Shown here piece after piece: positions 34,853-45,839 of a stretch of DNA of 64,000 bases. The position numbers and the translations under genes are program-made. Position 1 is the stretch's first letter. Every line of letters begins with the position of its first letter. The notes below the pieces were generated by a model, which did no database searches, was not told the DNA's origin, and worked only from the letters and a program-made list of their open reading frames with translations. The stretch comes from Capitulum mitella (taxonomy: Eukaryota; Arthropoda; Thecostraca; Pollicipedomorpha; Pollicipedidae), in contig CP099840.1 in NCBI GenBank assembly GCA_030062745.1, positions 16,543,718 through 16,607,717 of the forward strand, in the 5' to 3' direction.

Positions 34853-36826
34853 ATACACTGAAAACATTTTCAGTTACGTAGGACGAGTTAATCCTGTGTA
34901 TAAAGGTTATGTATCAATTTTACGAAGCAGCCAAACGCAACTGCAGATGGTTTCCAATTAACATCTGGATTTACTCGACAGCAATAAGAAAAATACCGGC
35001 CTCGAGTGTTGTTGTCCCTACCGCGCCGAGTTCGAACCCCACGCGTTACGAGTGACGCGTTTGGCTCGTAGAATGGGAGTAGGTTACCCGCCGGCATGTC
35101 CGCTTATCATTTGGTAGCGGGTGAATGACCTGATGTATTCGGGCGGATTTTGGCGCGCACAATGCTGCAAGGGCGCCATGTTTTTGAGTGATGAAACGTG
35201 AGTAAGTTCTGATGTGCTCCGATTGATTCGCGTATAGATCGTCCGGTAACCTGTGTAGGTAGAACAGCCTGCTGAGTTGATAAATCATAAACTGACACCA
35301 AAACTATTGTTGCGAAAGTGTTGACGCTGTGCTTGGCGTAGGCGCTTGCTGAAGTGTGCAAAGCGGTGCTTTCATTGTGTCCATTTTGGGCTCGTCACAA
35401 ATGCCGCATATTTTTCGACGTGGCTATCTTATGCTCTTCATATGAAGTTAACTGTGGCCAGGATTCTGCCATTTTGTGAAGCACACCATGTTTATTTAGA
35501 TGTGCATTCATATTGTACTCATTCTGTTGCAGTAATGCATTGAAATAGCAATGTATTGCTTGTTCAGGGTAGTTAACCTACGCTGAAAGTATTTTTACCT
35601 GATGACAACGAGTAAACCCAAGATTTGCGGGTTGGCCAACACGCAGACGTTTTTGACACTCAGAGCAGTTGTAAATATACCCATCGCATAAGGGTTTTTC
35701 ACCTGTCATTGGCGGATTCACGCCCCGCTGTGGGCGTGTTGACCCGCTGCGTTCACGACAGAACCTCGTGTTAATCGTTTCGCTTACTCCACATTTCCGT
35801 GTTACTCGTTGTCGTCACACGCTACAGCACAGTCAATGCTGGACGTATATCCAGTGGTATCGAGTAAACCAAAAGCCTTTACCCGTGTTTTGGGGATCAC
35901 TTTAAAGCCATCTGACACGTCGTGGACGGGTAACGTGCTCGTTTCTAACATGTAAATGGAGCAGGTCCGCCAGCTTGCGTTATTATCACCCAACGTCAAC
36001 ATCATAGACACAAATACATGCATTCAAGATTCGTCCTCGTTGCCAAAACTACTCCCGCCCCGTTTTGTTATTTTATTTTTCATCACTTTGGCTAATGTGT
36101 GAACATCACGCCACAACCAATACCTTACTATTTCAATGCAATTCTGGAACAGAGTGAGTACAAAGTGAACGCACATCCAAATAAACATGGGATGCTTTAT
36201 GAAATGCCACAATCCAGGCCACAATTCAACTTCATATGAAGAACACTAGCCATGCCGAAAAATGCGCGGCCTTTGTAAAGAGGCCAAAATGGGCACAATG
36301 AAAGCACCGCTTCGCGCATCTGGGCAAGCGCCAAACACAACGTCAACACTTTCGCAACAACAGTTTTGGTGATAGCTTATGCTCTGTCAACTCAACAGGC
36401 TTACACACAGGCTACTTACACAGGTTACCGCACGATCTATACACGAATCAATCGGAAACACCTCAGAACTTACTCACGTTTCAAGACTCAAAAACATGGC
36501 GTCCTTGTAGCATTATGCGCGCCAAAATCCGCCCGAATACATCAGGTCATTCACCCGCTGATAAATGGCAAGCGGACATGCCGGCGTGTAATCTACACTC
36601 ATTCTACGAGCCAAACGCGTCACTCGTAACGCGTGGGGTTCGAACTCGGCGCGGAAGGGACAACAAAAATCGAGGCCGGTGTTTTCCTAACCGCTGTCGA
36701 GTAGATTCAGGTGTTAATTGGAAACACTCTGCAACTACCTTCAGCTGCTACGTAAAATTTATGCAAAACCTTTGTACTCAGGATTAACTCGTCCTACGTG
36801 CAGGTGAAAATGTTTCCAGTATACTC
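34853..36826. mobile_element. Fold-back element with long terminal inverted repeats
   Basis: The left arm (34853 to about 35560) and right arm (about 36115-36826) are inverted copies, imperfect but alignable by eye over about 700 bp. Examples are GGACGAGTTAATCCTG against CAGGATTAACTCGTCC, TTCGAACCCCACGCG against CGCGTGGGGTTCGAA, and TCTTCATATGAAGTT against AACTTCATATGAAGA. Outer ends read CACTGAAAACATTTTCA and, on the other strand, TACTGGAAACATTTTCA, next to TA on both sides. The loop of roughly 550 bp has no recognised gene. The arms contain a pol III B-box-like string (GTTCGAACCCC) without a clear A box. TA flanks would fit a Tc1/mariner-type non-autonomous element, by inference. Confidence 0.8.
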
Positions 36827-38329
36827 CTTCCCTTCCTATCTACTCTTGATTCGATGATAAACAACGCCTGCCTCCGGTTCTGTTATCCGCAGCACATGGG
36901 TAAGTGATATTTGACACCGTATCGTGGATAAGCGCAAGAGTAAACGATACTCTGACGCTGACAGACCTTTTTTACCTTATTCATAATCTCGAGAGTAACT
37001 TACCCATGCTGACGGAGTTTTTTCCCATGCGACACTTCCGAGGGACGCCATTTTTTCCATCGCTGAGTGAAATGGGGAGGAAGACACTCATAAGATACTT
37101 CAATTTTCATAGGTATTTTGGCCCCAAAAGCATGAAGCGAATGACAATCTTCAAGCAATAACCAGGGATTACATATTGCATGCCACTTGACCCATGCCAA
37201 TGACCGCATCATTATCAGTGCCAAAGTTTGGGTTTGAGCGCGATCCCAACTCCAACTTTTTGTCATCAAACAGTAGATTGCATTGCTATCTGGAAGCGGA
37301 TATCACACATTTATGCGACAAAGCCTGCAGGATTCAATGTTTTGGTAATCCATCATGTTATTGTTGATATTTCATGGTAAATCCGAACATATGGAAATGA
37401 TGGACAGTTAGTATGACTGGTGGCTGTTGCTGTAAATTGTTCTGCAGGTTGTAAAAAATTTAAAATAGCCCATCTTTGCACTATTTTTTTACTATTTATT
37501 ACTTCATTTATATATATATATATATGTTATCTTCATACCTATTGGATTATTGCACTGTGTACATTGCAATATTGTCATATATGCAATAAGTCTATTTTAT
37601 TATTTATTACGATTGCTGCCGGGGCTTTGAACGGTAAACGTGGAACTAAAACCAAGATACAAACTATCAACGGCCATTTTTTTGCAGTATGCCATGACCT
37701 AAGATTTCATAATGTAAATATTTGAAGCACAAGCTCGTAAAACTAGAGGAGTCTTGTAAAATTGGAGGAGTACCTATTTCTTGATTTCCCCCCAATACTG
37801 TTTGTAATTGTTTTCTGATATTTTTAAAGGAAGCTTTACATAATATGGGTCGCACATTGAGGGTGAAGGCAAACATTGGGGGCACGGGGCGAAGCAGTCC
37901 CAAGAGATACGGAATCTTCCTTTATGATCTTGGGCATTAAAACTGTCCAACTTATAATGCAGTTTTGTGGCAGAAAATGTTAATAGCTCCAGTAACAAAT
38001 CTCATGTCTAATTTTCCCTAAATGTTCATTTTGCAGTTATGCGTATGGTAATACCCACAGCCAGTCTTATGATAAAAATTACAATATTGCTGTTTTCAGG
38101 CAGTTCGATGCAATATATTAGAAGTTATCCTGAAGGATTACATGGTGGCATACATCATCGGAATACTTCCCTGTCATACATTTCCTTTGCACGAGCACAA
38201 TAAAATGATGTGCTCTTTAATTTGCAAGATCCAGTTCATTCAAATCTGCTGTAACTGAAAACTCTGTTGGACATCTGACATGTCTATTTACAATTCTTAA
38301 TCAAGTGAAAGTACATCCAACAATGCAAA
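36827..38329. other. Non-coding stretch, unassigned
   Basis: A short TA tract lies at about 37509-37526. Open frames are below 105 codons and not recognised. No element ends or tandem repeats were noted. Confidence 0.5.
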
Positions 38330-38440
38330 AATATTATCAACAGGAGAAATGTAAATACTGCCGGGGTAGTTCTAATCGGTTCATTAAAAAGGTGTGATAA
38401 CAATTTGAATTTGAATTTGAAGATAATTTGAATTTGAATG
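38330..38440 (+). repeat. TTTGAA-type tail, possible LINE 3' end
   Basis: TTTGAATTTGAATTTGAAG and a second TTTGAATTTGAATG lie at about 38404-38440. Several non-LTR retrotransposon families end in short TTTGAA repeats. There is no recognisable coding sequence upstream, so this may be a heavily 5'-truncated copy or a simple microsatellite. Confidence 0.35.
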
Positions 38441-39399
38441 CATGCTGGTCAGGTGGAAAATCTCCCTACAATTATAATTCATGTTTTGTTGCGGTCTAGA
38501 TTATACAGGTTTGCAGAGGCAGTCACCCAACGTGTTGCGGAATTATTACCATCAACCGTGAATCGCTGAAAAGGCTGAGCCGCTAAACCAAATGGATCCG
38601 GAAGGTACATTGCCACTTTCTACGTCTTTACATCATCAGTTTTTCTACGAGACCAATCACGTCATGCAGGAAAATACGAGCAAAAATTTCAAAAAAGCAC
38701 AAGCAATATTTAACAGCAAAAATAGAAGCAAAACATATTTAACCACATGCAGAGCTTTATATCTCTCAGATGGTGCTTAAGCCCACCTGGGGACAAACCT
38801 AGCAAAAAGTAGCATCACTTGGGAAAACACACTAAGTGTGATGTAGACCCAGAAAGATCTGTGACCTAGATCATACCACTTTTTAATACGGTCTACAAAC
38901 ACTGTTTTCTTTTCAGCGGTTAAGACCCATTTCACAAAAATATCTTAGGATGTACACTACATAGGCAATAATGTAGATCCAGGCAACCAAATGCGCGCAT
39001 CACGTCACCAGACAGAGTGTACGTGACCTACTGGAATGGGTGTACAAATGATATAAACCGTTCTGGAAACCATAGCATGTGCATTAAATCTTCTTGAGCT
39101 GACAGCATGAATGGAGTTCGAGAACCAGCATATGAAATTTGGGTTCGTTTTGTATGTTTTAGGGTGAAACTTTCTCTAGAAAAACTCTAAGAAAACTTTA
39201 GAAACTTTCGGGGCAGATTCTCGAATCTTGGTAGAGCTGTATGAAAGTAAGGACTCCGGGACCGCAAACTTGCCGATGCCCCACCATTGGACCTCACATT
39301 GCTCAAGTTTCGATAACAGATTCTGATTTGGTTGCCCCCTCCCCCCCGGGATTTCTGTCATACCTGCACCGTTGTTTGCAAACTGGGATTTGGGTGAGT
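38441..39399. other. Non-coding stretch, nothing recognised
   Basis: Open frames are short and no repeat structure or element ends are visible. Confidence 0.5.
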
Positions 39400-40160
39400 T
39401 GCATGGCAGTGTACATATTGGCTATCGCTAGGGGGCTAATGCAGTAGGAGCCGCGTCACATAAACCTTCTTTACAACTTTCCACGTATTCAAAGAAGGAA
39501 ACAGGAGAATATCAGCGACGAAAACAAAACAACACTGTTGGTTTGTGGGTTAGGGCACACAGCCTCTTGAGCTGAGGTGTCCAAAGTCTTGTGTCCAAGG
39601 GCGCGACGCGGGAGGGGGGAGGGCAGGCGGGGCCGCGTCTCCCCCACTTTTCTGGAATTTGACATTGACGCTGTGGGCGTTGACTGGAAAGAATTGACCG
39701 AAAACGTTTTTCCCCCTCCCCACAACTGTGGAGGAATTTCCGCGTCCCTGCTTGTGTCAATTTTGTCTTCTGCGCCACTATCAAGCGCCATTCAATTTCT
39801 TAACCACTGTGACTGCCAAGTTATGACTGCTAAATTCAGATGCACCATATATCATTTCAAAGGATGTTTGATTACAAAACTTTAAAAGTCTTGCTGGAAA
39901 TTCAGAAGCTGCAAAGATTAGACACACGCAAACAAACCATTTTTTCCCTGTCCGTGTATCTATTCTTATTTTTTGTAGCCGATTACGTGAAGGACCACAT
40001 GCAGAACCAGACAGTTATGGGCACATTAATACTTTATTTTTGTATCAAAAACCGCCTGGAACGTACATATTGGCTATTGCTAGGCAGCTAATGCGGTATT
40101 AGCCGCGTCACATCAACTCTCTGTGCAACTTTCCCTGTATTCAAAGGAAAAGGCAGAAGG
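39400..40160. repeat. Pair of 100-bp direct repeats flanking about 550 bp
   Basis: 39405-39505 and 40057-40157 share about 80% identity in the same orientation (GTACATATTGGCTATYGCTAG, then GCCGCGTCACAT, then CAACTTTCC). Between them lies a block with ACACAGCCTCTTG at 39555 that also occurs at about 30060. This may be a small element with terminal direct repeats or a tandem duplication with a later insertion. Confidence 0.5.
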
Positions 40161-40639
40161 AAATGCGATCCTGTCACAAAAATTTCGGGAGTGCACCCGC
40201 TTGACCTAAGGTCATTAGCCTTAAATTGCTTGCTTCTAAAACTAGGCATATAACATTGCAGATCATATGACATGCTTTCCTAATGCAAGTCCAGCGAAAC
40301 CAGTGCGCCCGTTAAAGTTACAAGGGATACATTTTTTGATGTTGGCCTCTGGCCTGACCTAGGTAAGTACCCCTGCATCACCTTACAGCACAAAGTTGAC
40401 GGAAGGTGCCAAGAGATTTAGGAATAGGTACACGAAATTCCTGTGGGCTCCGCTTTTTGTTTTTTGTTGTGTTTTAGCTATCGCCGAAAAACCAAATGGG
40501 ACACTCAACTTTTCTCGGCTCGGCACTGGTTAATGATTATCTGATACGCATACTTGGTACGCCAGGGAGTCAAAGGCAATTTCCTGCAGTCATGGCTAAC
40601 GCACAACCATGGAACTAGACAGGAACCAACATTTCCATG

Positions 40640-40830
40640 TTCTGCTGCGGGTTCGGATTGTTTTCATCGTGCAGATATCTGTTTATAAAGCCTTCTAATA
40701 TTTCATACACTTACTTTATATTTGTCATTTTCATGCTCTACCGCGGATTCAGATTGTTTTCATCGTGAAGATATCTGTTTATGAAGCCTCCTAATATTTC
40801 ACAGACTTGCATATATTTGTTCTTGAATTC
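40640..40830. repeat. 96-bp tandem duplication
   Basis: The string ATTGTTTTCATCGTG recurs at 40657 and 40753, followed in both by AGATATCTGTTTATRAAGCC and CTAATATTTCA. The second copy ends immediately before a possible splice acceptor at 40841. Confidence 0.85.
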
Positions 40831-40843
40831 ACCTGTTTTTCAG

Positions 40844-40962
40844 AGGAAGCAGAGGAGCACCTGCTGTATCTGCTGCAGGAGTACGGCGTCGTGTTTGGAC
40901 CTCCTGCGCCCCAAGGACCTCCTTGCGTGTACGGCAACGTACTGTCTTTGGAGGGGAAACAG
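40844..40962 (+). CDS. Candidate internal exon, unknown protein
   Basis: A pyrimidine-rich stretch and CAG (about 40830-40843) precede 119 bp of open frame, followed by GTGTGC as a possible donor at 40963. The translation includes EEAEEHLLYLLQEYGVVFGP and a proline-rich PPAPQGPPCVYG, with balanced composition unlike the low-complexity frames nearby. Codon third positions are G/C-rich (CTG, GTG, GAG), which differs from the AT-rich surroundings and fits coding DNA. The frame itself stays open beyond the donor to 41289. I do not recognise the protein. It could be one exon of a gene whose other exons lie outside the window, or a chance open frame. The entry phase would be one base of a codon in the upstream exon. 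Confidence 0.35.
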
Positions 40963-42559
40963 GTGTGCCAGTTCGGCCCCGCAGCTGATGACGTCACAAA
41001 ACTGCTCACTTGGGGAACCCTCTTTTCAGTGTTCGCACATAAAATTAGTTATTTGAAGCGCAGGAACACCACGGTTCTGATGACCAGCATGATCTTGAAA
41101 ACAGGCAGTGGCTTAAAGTGCCGCACGAAGTCGCCGGTGATGGGCAAGCGAGGGGTCCTACACCACTGTTGTTTTTCCGGAAAAATTCGCACCAATTTCC
41201 GACCACGTTCCGTGGAAGAAACCATACGAGGGTCTGAGACTGTCCAAGATCCAATTCTGTCCAAGAAAATCACGACGTTTTTTTTTTAAGTTAACGCCTG
41301 CTTGCGGCATGCAAACAGCAAAGACTATACGTATTATTCGTTTTTTTTATAAACTTACAATCATGGTTGAAAGAAACAGGTGGGATGAAACGAGCATGCC
41401 TTCCGATTATTTAGGCCTATAGCGCTGGTCATAAGGCGGAATGCATGGTACTTTCATGACATCCCATAAACAAATGCCCCCTCCCTCCTCTCCCCCACTC
41501 TCTGCACTTTTTCGCCTCGCTCCTATGCTTTTGCTTACAGGTAAAGTAGCTTACAATTAGACGGTTAGGTGCGGTCGCTTCTTAAACCAACATGGATAAA
41601 TTTTACATGTGTGGTGCATCCTGCGTGGTCTTCCCAATATTACATTTGCGTGGTGTACAATTCTTTAAAAAATGGTCACTGATAGCAATTTTTTGCAATC
41701 TGGCAGCTCTTTAAGTTACCGGGCAGCCATATGACAACAAATGTGGCGCATCTTCCTGGGCCATGAAGCAAAATATGCTGGGACTGCGGAACCAGAAATC
41801 ACAACGTTCAATTATGGCGCATTACGGGCGGAAAATAGTGTATCTTTGCGTGCAAGGGTTCCGTGTAATCGTTGTGGTCTGACCCGAGCAATACAAGGTC
41901 TTAGATGCTTTCATTTAAAGACACCGACTTACACATTTGCTTATATTTCTTTGACTTTAGGGTCACCGGTCCATTTCGCACCGGCTGCGTGAAGATTACG
42001 ATATTGAGGAAAAACTATACTTACAACGCAGAATATGTTGTCTTGTTACGTGAAAAAGTCATTCCCGACATGTAAAGATTGTAATTTCCATGGAAACAGC
42101 ATTTCAATAATGCACCGCTCACTCCTTCCTGCCGTCTGAGACGCCATTTATGTTGTTGTCCCATCAAAAGTAGAGATGGGTTGTAATGCTCAGTCCTGTT
42201 CACTGGGTGGTATCGATATATAAGACCATTAACTTACATGTTTCCTAATGAAACGGAATAGATAATTAACAAGATAGGGGAACAGAATGCAATAGATACA
42301 TTATGTTAGTGGGAATTTAATAAAGGAAAAGGCTGAAATGGCAATCCAATGTAGCAGTGAAATGATCCAAAAGTATTGATATAGAATGAACCGGAAATAT
42401 AAGTAAAATATTAAGACATGCAATTTTATTAAAAAATGATATGGAAAAGTGAAAAGATGTTTAATTAATAAAAATGAAAAATAAAAACATGCTTAATTAC
42501 TAAACAGAAAAGGAAATAAAAAACATCTCAAAGATATCAAATACAGGAAGCTATATTTT
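40963..42559. other. Non-coding stretch, unassigned
   Basis: Overlapping open frames on both strands at 41.04-41.29 kb are unrecognised. From about 42240 the sequence becomes AT-rich with GAAATGGAATA-like low complexity, leading into the CCTAA array. Confidence 0.5.
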
Positions 42560-42564
42560 CCCGC

Positions 42565-43083
42565 GCTCTACCCCAACCTAACCTCACTTAACCTAACCTA
42601 ACCTTACAGACCTAACCTAACTTAACTTAACCTAACCTAACCTAACCTAACCCACCCTAACCTAACCTAACCTAACCTAACCTAACCTAACCTAACCTAA
42701 CCTAACCTAACCTAACCTAACCTAACCTTACCAAACTAACCTAACAAAACCCAACCTAACCTAACCTAACCTAACCTTACCAACCTAAACTAACCTAACC
42801 TAACCTAACCTAACCTAACCTAACCTTACCAACCTAATCATACCAACCTAACTTAACAAAACCTAGCCTAACCTAACCTAACCTAACCTAACCTTACCAA
42901 CCTAACCTAACAAAACCTAACCTAACCTAATCTAATCTTACCAACCTAACCTAACCTGGCCTAACCTAGCCTAACCTAACCCAACCTAACCTAACCTAAC
43001 CTAACCTAACCTAACCTAACCTCACCTAACCTAACCTAACCTAACCTAACCTAACCTAACCTTACCAACCTAACCTAATCTAC
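42565..43083 (-). repeat. Telomere-type (TTAGG)n array
   Basis: About 500 bp of CCTAA on the plus strand, with scattered CCTTACCAA and CCTAACAAAA variants that recur at intervals, showing higher-order structure and decay. TTAGG is the ancestral arthropod telomere repeat. Non-repeat DNA continues on both sides, so this is an interstitial array in this assembly unless the window is misjoined. Confidence 0.95.
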
Positions 43084-43141
43084 CTTAAGTGTTGGAAAGA
43101 GCCAAGACCAATCGCACCCTTCATCGGCCTGTGGCCTCTAG

Positions 43142-43174
43142 TATCTTATACCGCGCTTCGGCCGCGGTATAAGA
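43142..43174. repeat. Perfect 13-bp hairpin
   Basis: ATCTTATACCGCG pairs with CGCGGTATAAGAT around a 7-base loop CTTCGGC. It lies between the telomere-type array and the 160-bp satellite. It could be the end of an element or a structured junction; nothing more can be said. Confidence 0.8.
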
Positions 43175-43249
43175 TAGCCTTACGCCCCATAAACAGTGTT
43201 AACCCCAGTTAATGGAAGGTGGCGGAATATCCTAGTTCACCCATCCCGC

Positions 43250-43965
43250 TGGTTTAATGTGGAAAACCAGTCTACAATTCCTATAGTTTTACGGCCACCG
43301 CCAGGCCACCGATAGCACCGGTAGCAATTACCGGCCCGGTATAGAAAAGCCCCCTGAAGCTTCCTGTTCCGATGTAGAAAATAAGCCCCACCCAAACCCC
43401 CCTGTTCCCAGAGTTTATCTCCTGTTGTGCATACCATTATCGCAGAATACTGCATTCACATATAGCATGGCCGCCGCCCGGCCACCGATAACATCGGTAG
43501 TAATCACCGGTCCGGAAAAGCTCCTGTTCCGATATAGAAAATTAACCCCACCCAAATCCCCTGTTCCCAGCGTTTATCCCGTATTGGACATACCAATATC
43601 GCCGACCACAGCATTCACATATTGCACGGCCACCGCCCGGCTACTGATAACACCGGTACCAATCGCCGGTCCGGAAAAGCCCCTGTCCCAATATACAAAA
43701 TTAACCCCACCCAAACCCCCCGTTCCCAGCGTCTATCCCGTATTGGACATACCAATATCGTCGAACACAACATTCACACATAGCACGGCCACCGCCTAGC
43801 CACCGATAACACCGTTAGCAGTCACTGGTCGGGTACGAAAAAACTCCCTAAAGCCCCCTGATGCGATATAGAAAATTAACCCCACCCAAAACCCCCTGTT
43901 CCCAACGTTTGTCCCGTATTGGACATACCATTATCGCGGAAAACTATTTTCATAACAAACAACAT
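43250..43965. repeat. Satellite-like tandem repeat with unit of about 160 bp, four copies
   Basis: The string TTAACCCCACCCAAA recurs at about 43542, 43701 and 43876, with a diverged first copy near 43382. Each unit includes ACGGCCACCGCCCGGCCACC, CCGGTCCGGAAAAG and GTTTATCCCGTATTGGACAT. Spacing is 159-175 bp. It sits between two telomere-type arrays, as subtelomeric satellites often do. Confidence 0.85.
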
Positions 43966-44520
43966 TCACTTTCCATCTGTAATACACCACCTCTATATCT
44001 AGTTACCGACAATGACACAACAGATCAGCTGATGAATGCCTGCTGACGTCACAGTCAATCGTCCAATAACAACCGGCGGTACGCGGAGTCTTCGTCTTAT
44101 ATGAGCAACATTTGTCGCGAAAGCGGTGCTGATATGTAATATAACCGACTTTAGGCATTATCATATTGGTCAACAGTAAGATTTTGACCGAGCGCTTACT
44201 TCGAGGGAAAATATCGTAGTAGTGGTTGCATGGCGTTTCAAATGCAATACTGATAAGTATGACTTACGATTTCAGCCGGAAAAACCTAAAACACACACTA
44301 TTTCCCCCGAAACAGATTGCGTCGTCACTGGTATGCTAACCGCCCGACCCTCGCGTAGGGATTTTTGACGTTTCTGCGTTAAATAGTTTGTTTACGCGAG
44401 ATCTCGACGCTGATTGGTCGTCGGTCGGACTCAAGGTCCAATTGAGAGTAATACAAAAGTTTGGGGAAATAGCTAATGCGATATAAGTTATCTTGAAAAT
44501 AAAAAGTTAACCGTTATGAA
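43966..44520. other. Non-coding stretch between satellite and TAA microsatellite
   Basis: Only short unassigned frames. No repeat or element boundaries noted. Confidence 0.5.
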
Positions 44521-44527
44521 AGTGATA

Positions 44528-44530
44528 ATG

Positions 44531-44568
<38 letters not shown>

Positions 44569-44582
44569 CAATAATAATAAAA
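44528..44582. repeat. TAA microsatellite
   Basis: About 17 TAA/ATA units with one interruption. It sits at the left edge of the second telomere-type cluster. Confidence 0.95.
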
Positions 44583-44639
44583 AGTCCAAATATTTCAAAG
44601 ATGGCAAAATGTAGTTGCAATTTGAGAAATACAAAAAAA

Positions 44640-45035
44640 TAAAAAGCAGTGAAATAAAGTATCTCAAAAAGAAATCACGGAACAAAATTGGAAAATATTA
44701 GGAAGTGAAATAAAACAATAAATAAACATTTACCCTAGCCTAATATAGTAACCAAACCTAACCCAACCTAACCTAACCTAACCTAAGGTAACCTAACCTA
44801 GCCTGGCCTAACCTAACCTAACCTAACCTAACCTAACCTGACCTAACCCAACCTAACCTAACCTAAACTAACCTTATCTAACCTAGCCCAGCACAAAAAA
44901 TCACGGAACAAAACTGGAAAATATTAGGAAGTGAAATAAAACAATAAATAAAAATTTACCCTAGCCTAACATAGTAACCTAACCTAACCTAACCTAACCT
45001 AGCCCAGCACAACCCAACCTAGCAACTTAATGTAA
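44640..45035 (-). repeat. Duplicated module with telomere-type (TTAGG)n arrays
   Basis: A module beginning AAATCACGGAACAAAA and running through CCCTAGCCTAAYATAGTAACC into CCTAA repeats occurs at 44672 and again at 44898, 226 bp apart. Each copy is AT-rich followed by CCTAA repeats (about 44758-44880 and 44978-45000). Telomere-type repeats are thus part of a larger tandem unit here. Confidence 0.85.
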
Positions 45036-45585
45036 CGAGTATTAAATGCCATAATGTAATAATACTGATATCAGATATCCCAACAATTATCTAATACAAT
45101 AATATAACGGCCTAATAATTCAGCCGTTCCTCCAAGTTCAGTTTGTGGCAACAGAATAGAATTTTCATATATATGACGTCATTAATCGCTTGAAGATGCA
45201 TGCAGGGTCTACACATCTTTGATGTCAATAACCTTAACCTTGGCGGCACTACATTTTCCGCCGCGGAATAATGTTGTTCTTCGCCAGTCGACTGCAGCAC
45301 GGTATTACTGTGTGGTACGTTATCGTTACGATTTTGTTGCTATTTTTTAGAAAATCAAGTAGTGGAAAGTACGATTAGAAACAGGATGATACATTCTTTA
45401 CATTGGTGGCAATTATACAAAGGATTGTTTGCGATTTCGTCGGGCAGCAACTTACCTTTAGCCCTCATATTTTTATGAAGGCGAAATTAGGTAAATATTT
45501 TAGGCTTAACTGCAATTATTGAAAGAATGCTTGCCTGAGATGCTGCATCTCCGTTATGGGGAAGGCGTTGTCGTGAATTTGTGTT
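45036..45585. other. Non-coding stretch, nothing recognised
   Basis: Short open frames only. It borders the truncated family 1 element at about 45590. Confidence 0.5.
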
Positions 45586-45589
45586 TTAA

Positions 45590-45839
45590 ATTTTTGATAT
45601 CTTGTTTTGCGAAAAAGTCAGGGGGCGCTAAACTCTTTTGGAGATAGGTCTGTTTGACCTGACTTAGGTCAGACACCTGACGTGACCTGAGGCCAAAATT
45701 TTGACACGAGATGTAAAATTAATGGAGCAAAAGGCACACAAAGTTTCGTGACTCTGTGTTTGTTGGTTCTCTCGCAATCCCAGAAAAACGCCAGGGGGGC
45801 AGTCAACTGCCCCCCCCCCCCCAGTCGGGGACGGGTTAA
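45590..45839 (-). mobile_element. piggyBac-like element, family 1, half copy
   Basis: This segment matches one half of the family 1 element (GCGAAAAAGTCAGGGGGCGC to GTCGGGGACGGG), ending at TTAA 45836-45839. The other half is missing, so it is truncated near 45585. A run of 14 C lies about 20 bp inside the TTAA end. Confidence 0.8.

Noticed and set aside
35026..35040. B-box-like GTTCGAACCCC in the fold-back arms, suggesting a SINE or tRNA
   Set aside because: No A box at suitable spacing and no cloverleaf; TTCGAA is self-complementary so the match has low weight.
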